Part shown: positions 1 through 6,636 of the stretch, one piece after another
How the letters are laid out: each line of letters starts with the position of its first letter
Numbering within the stretch: the stretch's first letter is position 1
Assembly (NCBI GenBank): GCA_903917565.1
Contig: CAIXBB010000046.1
Span: forward strand, 46,472 to 110,471
DNA: 64,000 nt
Direction of reading: 5' to 3'
From: an uncultured cyanobacterium
Lineage (GTDB): Bacteria; Cyanobacteriota; Cyanobacteriia; PCC-6307; Cyanobiaceae
Notes under the pieces: model-generated
Seen by the model: the letters and a program-made list of their open reading frames with translations, nothing else
Databases searched by the model: none
Told to the model about the DNA's origin: nothing
Position numbers and translations under genes: made by a program

Positions 1-791
1 AGTCCCGACGAACCCTGGCGCGCATCGCCATCGAAGGGCCGATCGCCGGGGGCACCCGCGTCAGGGTGCTGAAGGCCATCGAGCAGGTGCAGCAACGGGA
101 GTGCCCCGCCCTGCTGCTGCGAATCGACAGCCCCGGCGGCACCGTGGGGGACAGCCAGGAGATTCATGCGGCCCTGCTGCGCCTGCGGCAGAAGGGCTGC
201 CGGGTGGTGGCCAGCTTCGGCAACATCTCCGCTTCCGGCGGGGTCTACGTGGGAGTGGCGGCGGAGAAGATCGTCGCCAATCCCGGCACCATCACCGGTT
301 CGATCGGCGTGATCCTCAGGGGCAACGACCTCTCGCGACTGCTGAAACGGATCGGCATCCGCTTCGAAACCGTCAAGAGCGGCCTGTACAAGGACATCCT
401 CTCGCCCGACCGTGCCCTCTCGGAAGCGGAACGCCAGCTGCTGCAGGAGTTGATCGATTCCAGCTACGGCCAGTTCGTCGCCGCGGTCGCCGCGGGGAGG
501 GGCCTGGAGGAGGAGGCGGTGCGCGCCTTCGCCGACGGGCGGGTCTTCAGTGGCGCCCAGGCCCTGCCGCTGGGGCTGGTGGACGCCCTGGGTGACGAGG
601 ACCATGCCCGCCGGCTGGCGGCGGAGCTGGCGGGGCTGGATCCGGAAACAACCCGCTCCGTCACCTTCGGTAAACCGCCCAAAAAGCTGCTCGGCCTGCT
701 GCCCGGCGCCACACTGCTGCAGCAGCTGTCCCAGTCCCTGAGCCTGGAACTGGCCTGGAATGGCCAGCCCCTCTGGCTCCATCGCCCCTGA
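1..791 (+). CDS. sppA: Signal peptide peptidase SppA (S49 family), 5' end outside the window
   Basis: Membrane-associated serine protease that degrades leftover signal peptides. The frame is open from base 3 and reads into the S49 core (RIAIEGPIAGG, then LRIDSPGG), so the gene starts upstream and only about 262 residues are visible. ISASGGVYV carries the nucleophile serine (S-A-S-G-G) and ITGSIGVI follows, as in the family. In single-domain SppA the general base lysine lies downstream; ETVKSGLYKD is the matching region. The C-terminus (LLPGATLLQQL) is typical of cyanobacterial copies. aroH follows 4 bases after the stop, suggesting co-transcription. The missing N-terminus should hold the membrane anchor. 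Confidence 0.93.
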   Translation, partial: SRRTLARIAIEGPIAGGTRVRVLKAIEQVQQRECPALLLRIDSPGGTVGDSQEIHAALLRLRQKGCRVVASFGNISASGGVYVGVAAEKIVANPGTITGSIGVILRGNDLSRLLKRIGIRFETVKSGLYKDILSPDRALSEAERQLLQELIDSSYGQFVAAVAAGRGLEEEAVRAFADGRVFSGAQALPLGLVDALGDEDHARRLAAELAGLDPETTRSVTFGKPPKKLLGLLPGATLLQQLSQSLSLELAWNGQPLWLHRP

Positions 792-795
792 CGTC

Positions 796-1212
796 ATGAA
801 GCCTGGTCTCGAGCTGAGGGCCCTGAGGGGAGCCACCACCGCCAGCGCCAACACTGGCGCAGCGATCACGGAGGCCGTGGCTGAACTGATCGAGGAGTTG
901 CTGCAACGCAACGACCTGGCGGGGGATCGGGTGCTCTCGGTGACGTTCTCCGTCACCTCCGACCTGGACGCCTGCTTCCCGGCGGCGATCGCCAGGCACC
1001 GTGGCGACTGGGGCCGGGTGGCCCTGCTGGACTGCCAGCAGATGGCGGTGGCGGGAGACCTGCCCCGCTGCATCCGACTCCTGGCCCACGCGTGGATGGA
1101 CGCCAGCAGGGAGGTGGTGCATCCCTACCTGCGGGACGCGGCCCAGCTGAGGCCCGACCGCTCTGGTGCGGGCCACCCTGCGGCCCCAGCCAGCTCCCCC
1201 GCCGACCACTGA
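796..1212 (+). CDS. aroH: Chorismate mutase, AroH type
   Basis: Converts chorismate to prephenate for Phe/Tyr synthesis; soluble trimer in the family. The 138-residue length and the motifs RGATTA near the N-terminus, SVTSDLDACFPA, PRCIRLL and HPYLRDA match the Bacillus AroH fold rather than the helical AroQ type. The active-site arginines equivalent to R7 and R90 and the tyrosine equivalent to Y108 appear conserved, but where B. subtilis has a glutamate (E78) the aligned residue is glutamine (DCQQMAV). The ATG at 796 is 4 bases past the sppA stop; an upstream in-frame start would run back into sppA. The C-terminal Ala/Pro-rich tail is probably disordered. Confidence 0.9.
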   Translation: MKPGLELRALRGATTASANTGAAITEAVAELIEELLQRNDLAGDRVLSVTFSVTSDLDACFPAAIARHRGDWGRVALLDCQQMAVAGDLPRCIRLLAHAWMDASREVVHPYLRDAAQLRPDRSGAGHPAAPASSPADH

Positions 1213-1250
1213 ATCCACGCCAGGCGCACGGGTGTGCTGAGACTTTCACA

Positions 1251-1886
1251 ATGACGTTTCACCCAGCCATGCCTTCCCTTCCGCGTGAGCGGTCCCATCA
1301 CCTGGGCCAGATCGGCCGTCTGGGCATCGCCGGCCTCGGAGCATTGGCCGTGGCCACCGCCACCGTCCTCTCCCCTGTCGCCACCACTCCTTCCCTCGCC
1401 CAGGGCACACCCGGTCTGATGGAATTCCGCTGGGAGAACAACAGGGATTACCGCAAGCTTTACTTCTTCACGACCGACACCACCCGCATGCAGCGGGCGG
1501 AGTATTACCTGATGCTGCGGCCGAAGGACCGCAAGACGGCCATCCTCAAGTTGAGCATCAGCATCCCCAGCCACTTCGACACCACGATCGATCCCAAGCA
1601 GGTCAAGCTGTGCAAGATGAGTGAAGGTGGAATGCTGAAGAGAACCCGCTGTCTGCAAACGATTCCCGCCACCATCGAGGTGTCGGCCAACGGCAGATCC
1701 ATCGACATTTTTCCGGAGACCCCTATCTCCGACAAGGACACCATCGGGGTCTACATGAACGTGTTCAACCCGTTCAACGCCGGTATGTATCAGTTCAATG
1801 CCCTGGCCCAGGCCCCCGGCGACATCCCCGTCTCGGGCTACCTGGGCAGCTGGCTGATCCAGATCGTGCCCAACGGCTCCAACTGA
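1251..1886 (+). CDS. DUF2808 secreted protein
   Basis: Cyanobacterial DUF2808 family protein, function unknown. 211 residues from the ATG at 1251. An N-terminal hydrophobic stretch (about residues 23-47, IAGLGALAVATATVL) ending in SLAQG looks like a signal peptide with cleavage near AQ-G, so the mature protein is expected in the periplasm or cell envelope. The rest is rich in short beta-type segments (MEFRWENNRDYRKLYFF, YYLMLRPKDRKTAILKL) and ends GSWLIQIVPNGSN, as in relatives. A start further upstream would overlap aroH and lacks similarity to the family. rpmH follows 28 bases later on the same strand. Confidence 0.85.
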   Translation: MTFHPAMPSLPRERSHHLGQIGRLGIAGLGALAVATATVLSPVATTPSLAQGTPGLMEFRWENNRDYRKLYFFTTDTTRMQRAEYYLMLRPKDRKTAILKLSISIPSHFDTTIDPKQVKLCKMSEGGMLKRTRCLQTIPATIEVSANGRSIDIFPETPISDKDTIGVYMNVFNPFNAGMYQFNALAQAPGDIPVSGYLGSWLIQIVPNGSN

Positions 1887-1914
1887 TAGGGTGACCCACT
1901 GAGCAGGAAGCAGC

Positions 1915-2052
1915 ATGACGAAGCGCACACTGGAAGGAACAAGCCGCAAGCGCAAGCGGGTATCGGGTTTCCGGGTGCGGATGCGCACCCACACGGGTCG
2001 TCGCGTGATCCGCACCCGCCGCCGCCGGGGCCGGGCACGCCTGGCGGTCTGA
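1915..2052 (+). CDS. rpmH: 50S ribosomal protein L34
   Basis: 45-residue, extremely basic protein starting [15 protein letters not shown] and containing the L34 signature [13 protein letters not shown], ending RARLAV. L34 is a small protein of the large ribosomal subunit. An AGGAAG ribosome-binding-like sequence precedes the ATG. It is followed 18 bases later by rnpA, the nearly universal bacterial rpmH-rnpA pair. Short length is normal for the family. Confidence 0.97.
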   Translation: MTKRTLEGTSRKRKRVSGFRVRMRTHTGRRVIRTRRRRGRARLAV

Positions 2053-2070
2053 GGCCGGCCGGGAGGGGCC

Positions 2071-2487
2071 GTGGCCCTGCCGCAGCAGCACCGGCTCAGG
2101 GGCCGGCGGGTCTTTGATCGCCTGTATCGCCAGGGGCGCCGTTTCCAGGGCCCTGCACTTGTCCTGCGCGTCCTTGCCGCACAGCCATCCCTGCTCCCCC
2201 CCAGCACACCCCCGCTGGCCAGTCCCTGGCGTTGCGGCATCGTCGTGAGCAGCAAGGTCAGCAAGCTGGCGGTGCGCCGCAACCGCCTGCGCCGCCTGTT
2301 TCACGACCAGCTGCTTCGGGATCCCCCGGTGCCGGCCAGCCCCCTCTGGTTGCTGATCACGCTCAAGCCCGGCTGCCTGGAGCGCGGCGAGGCCCAGCTG
2401 CTGGGAGAATGCACCCATCTGCTGCGCCAGGCAGGATTGCTCCTTGACCCCGGAGGACAGGGTGGAGAACAAACTCGAGATCAATGA
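2071..2487 (+). CDS. rnpA: Ribonuclease P protein component
   Basis: Protein subunit of RNase P, which with the catalytic RNA removes tRNA 5' leaders. Starts at GTG 2071 behind a strong GGGAGGGG purine stretch. Family features: RLRGRRVFDRLYRQGRRF at the N-terminus and the RNR box KVSKLAVRRNRLRRL. 138 residues, slightly longer than typical because of a low-complexity insert (LLPPSTPPLASP) and a C-terminal tail that overlaps the next gene by 26 bases. Sits between rpmH and the PH-domain gene in the conserved rpmH-rnpA-(PH)-yidC order. Confidence 0.95.
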   Translation: MALPQQHRLRGRRVFDRLYRQGRRFQGPALVLRVLAAQPSLLPPSTPPLASPWRCGIVVSSKVSKLAVRRNRLRRLFHDQLLRDPPVPASPLWLLITLKPGCLERGEAQLLGECTHLLRQAGLLLDPGGQGGEQTRDQ

Positions 2488-2908
2488 AACGGTCTTCTAC
2501 GAGGGAGGACCCGCCAAGGGCGACCTGGTCATCAACCTGCTGTTCGGCCTCACCCTGATCGGCATCCCGTTCGCCGTGGGGGCCATCGTTCGGGCCCTGT
2601 GGCTGCGGTTCCGCATCACCAGCCGGCGCATCAGCGTCAGTGGTGGCTGGCTCGGCCGCGATCGCACCCAGGTGGTTTACAGCCAGATCCGGGAGGTGCG
2701 CTCCGTCCCGCGGGGCTTCGGCGCCTGGGGCGACATGGTGCTGGTGCTCAACGATGGCGCGAAGCTCGAGATGCGTGCGGTGCCCGGCTTCCGCGAGCTC
2801 GAGACCTACATCGAGGAGCGCCGCGACAGCCGTGGCAAAGCCGCCTCCCGCAAGCCCGGCGCCCCAGGTCCGGCCGGGTTCGCCCCCCCGGCCCGTGAAA
2901 GCGCCTGA
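2462..2908 (+). CDS. PH domain-containing membrane protein
   Basis: Conserved cyanobacterial protein found between rnpA and yidC; role unknown, presumably linked to membrane protein biogenesis by context. I chose GTG 2462 because GGAGG sits at the right distance just upstream; TTG 2444 in the same frame is possible. Residues 15-50 form one or two hydrophobic segments (LVINLLFGLTLIGIPFAVGAI), followed by a bacterial PH fold with the signature RFRITSRRISVSGGWLGRDR and PRGFGAWGDMVLVLNDG. The last 30 residues are Pro/Ala-rich and likely disordered. Translational coupling to rnpA is suggested by the overlap. Confidence 0.85.
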   Translation: MENKLEINETVFYEGGPAKGDLVINLLFGLTLIGIPFAVGAIVRALWLRFRITSRRISVSGGWLGRDRTQVVYSQIREVRSVPRGFGAWGDMVLVLNDGAKLEMRAVPGFRELETYIEERRDSRGKAASRKPGAPGPAGFAPPARESA

Positions 2909-2983
2909 CCACCTGACCCCCATCCGGTCTCCCCGGTCGGGCACACTGGCAGCCGAGAGTCCCCACCCCAGCGCACCCCTGCC

Positions 2984-4117
2984 GTGATCGGCTACATCTC
3001 CGACAACCTGCTGCTCCCGATCCTCGATTTCTTCTATGGATTGGTTCCCAGCTATGGGCTCGCGATCGTGGCCCTCACCGTGGTCATCCGCCTGGCCCTG
3101 TTCCCGCTGAGCGCGGGCTCGATCCGCAGCGCCCGGCGCATGCGCATCGCCCAGCCGGTGATGCAGCAGCGCCAGGCGGAGATCAAGGCCAAGTACGCCA
3201 ACAATCCCCAGAAGCAGCAGGAGGAACTGGGCGGCCTGATGAAGGAGTTCGGCAGCCCCCTGTCGGGTTGTCTGCCCCTGCTGGTGCAGATGCCGATCCT
3301 CTTCGCCCTGTTCGCCACCCTGCGGGGGTCCCCCTTCGCTGATGTCCCCTACGCGATCAACCTGAAGGTGCTGCCGTCCGAGGAGATCGCCGTGGTGGAA
3401 ACCAAGCCCTTCAACAGCGCCAGCCACTCGATCTTCATCAGCGAAACCGAGCACGTGCCCGTGATCGCCAGCCTGGAGGGCGGCACCAAGCTCGGCGTGG
3501 GAGCCACCACCCAGGTGGAACTGCACGGCAAGGACGGGACCAGCTTCGCTTCCCTGCTGGGCACCGTGGAGCACGGTGACAGCTTCACCCCCAGCTGGGT
3601 GGTGACCAAGGGCGAGGACGTGGTGCAGGTGAATGACCAGGGCACGATCACCGCCCTGGCCCCCGGCGACGCCACCGTGGAGGCGCGGATCCCCGGCCTG
3701 GCGGCCCGCAGCGGCTTCCTGTTCATCAAGGCCCTGGGCCAGGTGGGCTTCTACACCGATGGGGCGATCAACTGGGACATCGCCATCCTGGTGGGGGCCT
3801 TCGGCGCCTCCCTGTTCGCCTCCCAGCTGCTCTCGGGCATGGGCATGCCCGCCAACCCCCAGCAGGCCACCGCCAACAAGATCACGCCGGTGATGATCAC
3901 GGCGATGTTCCTGTTCTTCCCGCTGCCCGCCGGCGTGCTGCTCTATATGGTGGTGGCCAACGTGTTCCAGGGCATCCAGACCTTCCTGCTGACCCGCGAG
4001 GCCCTGCCCGACAACCTGCAGGCGATCCTCGACAAGCAACTCGCCCAGACGCCGGCCACGTCCACGGCTGGTGGAGGTGGCGGGCGGTTGCCCTTCGAGC
4101 CCAAGGCCAAGAAATGA
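2984..4117 (+). CDS. yidC: Membrane protein insertase YidC/Oxa1/Alb3
   Basis: Inserts and folds membrane proteins in the plasma and thylakoid membranes. 377 residues from GTG 2984. Core helices: around 18-45 ([18 protein letters not shown], with the hydrophilic-groove arginine), a cytoplasmic hairpin rich in Q/K/E (about 60-92), [19 protein letters not shown] (about 93-112), [17 protein letters not shown], and the C-terminal [18 protein letters not shown]...YMVVANVF pair. Between residues about 116 and 258 lies an extracytoplasmic insert ending in a Big2-like stretch ([17 protein letters not shown]); this insert is characteristic of picocyanobacterial YidC. The stop overlaps the next start (ATGA), so the DUF177 gene is co-translated. 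Confidence 0.96.
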   Translation: MIGYISDNLLLPILDFFYGLVPSYGLAIVALTVVIRLALFPLSAGSIRSARRMRIAQPVMQQRQAEIKAKYANNPQKQQEELGGLMKEFGSPLSGCLPLLVQMPILFALFATLRGSPFADVPYAINLKVLPSEEIAVVETKPFNSASHSIFISETEHVPVIASLEGGTKLGVGATTQVELHGKDGTSFASLLGTVEHGDSFTPSWVVTKGEDVVQVNDQGTITALAPGDATVEARIPGLAARSGFLFIKALGQVGFYTDGAINWDIAILVGAFGASLFASQLLSGMGMPANPQQATANKITPVMITAMFLFFPLPAGVLLYMVVANVFQGIQTFLLTREALPDNLQAILDKQLAQTPATSTAGGGGGRLPFEPKAKK

Positions 4118-4605
4118 TCGCCCGGCTTCAGCCGCTGCCCCTTCAGGAGTTGCGGCTGCTGATCGAGGGGCGTACCTGGCCGGTGGATCAGCCCATCGCC
4201 GGCCTGGTCAGCCTCACTCCGGTGCGGGGCCAGTTGCGTGCGTTCCACCACGGCAGCGTGCTCGAGGTGGAAGGTTCGGCCGAGACGATCATCACGCTCT
4301 GCTGCGACCGTTGCCTGCAGACCTTCAACCACGCCCTGGTGGCCACGGCCCGCGAACGGCTGGAGGTCGGGATGGCGGGGCCCCAGGAGGACGAGGTGGT
4401 GTTCGCGGCCGAGGATCCGGTGGAGTGCCTCGATCCCGGCGGCAGCTTCGATCCGGAGCGCTGGCTGTTCGAACAGCTCAGCCTGCAGCTGCCCCTGGTG
4501 AACCGATGCGGTGCCGACTGTCCCGGCCCGCCGCTGCCCCGGGGCGAAGCCAGCGACGAGGCGGGGGGTGATCCCCGCTGGTCGGCCCTCCGCTCCCTGG
4601 GCTGA
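4114..4605 (+). CDS. DUF177 (YceD) domain protein
   Basis: 163 residues, YceD/DUF177 family. Members are linked to 23S rRNA or large-subunit maturation and chloroplast rRNA accumulation; exact activity is unknown. The family's cysteine pair is visible in [12 protein letters not shown] (CxxC-like) and a second cysteine group near the C-terminus ([11 protein letters not shown]) could complete a metal site. Starts at an ATGA overlap with yidC and is followed 3 bases later by the AAA+ gene, so the three are one transcription unit. Confidence 0.87.
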   Translation: MIARLQPLPLQELRLLIEGRTWPVDQPIAGLVSLTPVRGQLRAFHHGSVLEVEGSAETIITLCCDRCLQTFNHALVATARERLEVGMAGPQEDEVVFAAEDPVECLDPGGSFDPERWLFEQLSLQLPLVNRCGADCPGPPLPRGEASDEAGGDPRWSALRSLG

Positions 4606-4608
4606 GCC

Positions 4609-6099
4609 ATGGTCCACGACCTGGGCGATCAGCTGGATCTTCTGATCCGCTCCCGCACGCCGATCCTCTGGATCCGCAGCCTGGAGGAGGAGCGGGTGGA
4701 GCGGCTGCTGCAGCGGGCCGCCGAGCGCCTGGGGGGCCGCACCCTGCTGCGCTGGGACTTCATCGGCGGGTTGGACGGGGCCCCCAACCTGCAGGGCCAG
4801 GCGGTGCGTCAGCCGATGGCGGCCCTCGGCGGACTGGACGCGCTTCCCTCCGAGCAGGGGGCGATCCTGCTGCTGAAGGACTTCCACCGCTACGCCGATG
4901 ATCCGGGCATCTGCCGGCGACTGCGCAACCTGGCCGCGAGCCTGCGGCAGGTGCCCCACACCCTGGTGATCAGCGCCCCGGAATGGCAGCTGCCGCGGGA
5001 GCTGGAAGACAGCGTCACCCTGCTGGATCTGCCCCTGCCCGAGGCCCGCGAGATCGGCCGCCTGCTGCGGGCCATCGCCGAAGCCAGCGGCCAGCCCCTG
5101 GAGCCGGGGGTCCTGGAGCCGCTCACGGCCGCCTGCCACGGGCTGAGCGAGCAACGGGTGCGCCAGCTGGCGGCCCGGGCCCTGGCCCAGCGTGGCCAGC
5201 TGGGGATCGAGGACATGACGGAGGTGCTGGAGGAGAAGCGCCAGGCCATCGCCCGCAGCGAGCTGCTGGAGTACTGCCCCACCGAAGCCACCCCCGCCGA
5301 CATCGGTGGGCTGGAGATCCTCAAGCACTGGCTGGAGCAACGCCACCGGGCCTTCAGCGAGGAGGCCCAGCGCTACGGCCTGCCCCTGCCCAGGGGGGTG
5401 CTGCTGATCGGTCCCCAGGGCACGGGCAAGTCGCTCACCGCCAGGGCGATCGCTCATAGCTGGGCCATGCCGCTGCTGCGGCTCGATGTGGGGCGCCTGT
5501 TCGCGGGCCTGGTGGGGGCCAGCGAAGCGCGCACCCGCGAGATGATCCAGCGGGCCGAGGCGATGGCCCCCTGCGTGCTCTGGATCGATGAGATCGACAA
5601 GGGCTTCGGCGGCGGTGACGGCCGCAGCGACGGCGGCACCAGCCAAAGGGTGCTGGCCAGCCTGCTCACCTGGATGGCGGAGAAAAGCAGCGCCGTATTC
5701 GTGGTGGCCACCGCCAACGCTGTGGAGCGGCTGCCGGCGGAACTGCTGCGCAAGGGCCGCTTCGACGAGATCTTCCTGCTGGAACTGCCCGATGCCGAAG
5801 AACGCCGGGCAATCCTGGATCTGCAGCTGCGGCGCCGGCGGCCGGCCCACACGATTCCGCTGGAGGTGCTGGTGGACCGCACCGCCGACTTCTCCGGAGC
5901 CGAACTGGAGCAGACCGTGATCGAGGCCATGCACCTGGCCTTCGGCGAGGGCCGCGAACTCGGGGAAGCCGACCTGATCGCCGCCGCCAGCCAGGTGGTG
6001 CCCCTCTCCCGCACGGCCCGGGAGCAGCTGGAGGCTCTGCGCAGCTGGGCCAGCAGCGGCCGGGCCCGACCGGCCTCCGGGACAGGGCCTCTTTCCTGA
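4609..6099 (+). CDS. ycf46: AAA+ ATPase, Ycf46-like
   Basis: Homologue of the AAA protein encoded in red-algal plastids as ycf46; proposed to act in photosynthetic regulation and inorganic carbon use in cyanobacteria, though the mechanism is unsettled. 496 residues. An N-terminal divergent AAA-like region (1-220) includes WIRSLEEERVERLL and VTLLDLPLPEAREI. The canonical AAA module follows: Walker A GPQGTGKS (268-275), Walker B VLWIDEID (323-330), sensor 1 VVATANAVERLP, and an arginine-finger region LLRKGRFDEIF. It ends the yidC-DUF177 operon, 3 bases after the previous stop. Confidence 0.9.
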   Translation: MVHDLGDQLDLLIRSRTPILWIRSLEEERVERLLQRAAERLGGRTLLRWDFIGGLDGAPNLQGQAVRQPMAALGGLDALPSEQGAILLLKDFHRYADDPGICRRLRNLAASLRQVPHTLVISAPEWQLPRELEDSVTLLDLPLPEAREIGRLLRAIAEASGQPLEPGVLEPLTAACHGLSEQRVRQLAARALAQRGQLGIEDMTEVLEEKRQAIARSELLEYCPTEATPADIGGLEILKHWLEQRHRAFSEEAQRYGLPLPRGVLLIGPQGTGKSLTARAIAHSWAMPLLRLDVGRLFAGLVGASEARTREMIQRAEAMAPCVLWIDEIDKGFGGGDGRSDGGTSQRVLASLLTWMAEKSSAVFVVATANAVERLPAELLRKGRFDEIFLLELPDAEERRAILDLQLRRRRPAHTIPLEVLVDRTADFSGAELEQTVIEAMHLAFGEGRELGEADLIAAASQVVPLSRTAREQLEALRSWASSGRARPASGTGPLS

Positions 6100-6110
6100 G
6101 TCGGAACAAC

Positions 6111-6139
6111 TCGAAAGTGGAAGACTTTCGATGCATCGA
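6111..6139. repeat. Overlapping perfect inverted repeats after ycf46
   Basis: TCGAAAGT (6111-6118) and ACTTTCGA (6124-6131) form an 8-bp perfect stem with a 5-base loop. The right arm merges into a second perfect 12-base palindrome, TCGATGCATCGA (6128-6139). There is no T-run, so it is not a standard intrinsic terminator. It lies 12 bases after the ycf46 stop. Could be an mRNA 3'-end stabiliser, a protein-binding site, or chance. Confidence 0.5.
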
Positions 6140-6309
6140 ACCGCAGAAATTCAGCAAAGTTCGCCATGAACTGGCATGGAACCGCCTGATGCCACCAGAT
6201 GTAACGGCTTCATGAAGAACAACCACGCCTGGTAACAGGTTGGCCGCGGTGACGGTGACGAACGATTCATCGCCCGTAGCGTCTGGCGAACACCCCGGAT
6301 GAAGTCGCC

Positions 6310-6498
6310 GTGACCCCGAGCCCCAGCCCCCGCACCGGCAGCGAACTCACCTCCCAGCTCGCCGTTGCCAGCCTCGGGGCCGGCGTGATCACCACCCTGG
6401 CGGTGGCCCAGGGCCAGAGCCCCCTCACGGCCCTTGGCATCACCCTGTTCTCAGCCGTGGCGGCTGTGGTGGTGGGCCAGGTCATCTCCAGCAACTGA
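6310..6498 (+). CDS. Small hypothetical membrane protein
   Basis: 62 residues from a GTG at 6310; not recognised. After a Ser/Pro/Thr-rich N-terminus there are two hydrophobic segments (about 16-30, AVASLGAGVITTLAV, and 39-59, ALGITLFSAVAAVVVGQVI) separated by a short polar turn, suggesting a two-helix hairpin in a membrane. No cysteines or charged clusters. Isolated between ycf46 and the convergent autotransporter gene. High-GC codon bias in frame supports coding, but the short length leaves doubt. Confidence 0.5.
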   Translation: MTPSPSPRTGSELTSQLAVASLGAGVITTLAVAQGQSPLTALGITLFSAVAAVVVGQVISSN

Positions 6499-6636
6499 AT
6501 CGCCGACGGGTTTCCCTCACTCCGCCGTGCCATGGGGCCGAGCGAGAGAAAAGCGAGAGAAACCCGTGGGCCTGAGGTTAGCCGGCTGGGACGGACGGGA
6601 AACGAAAGAGGATTCGGAGCCTGGCTGAAGTTGAAG

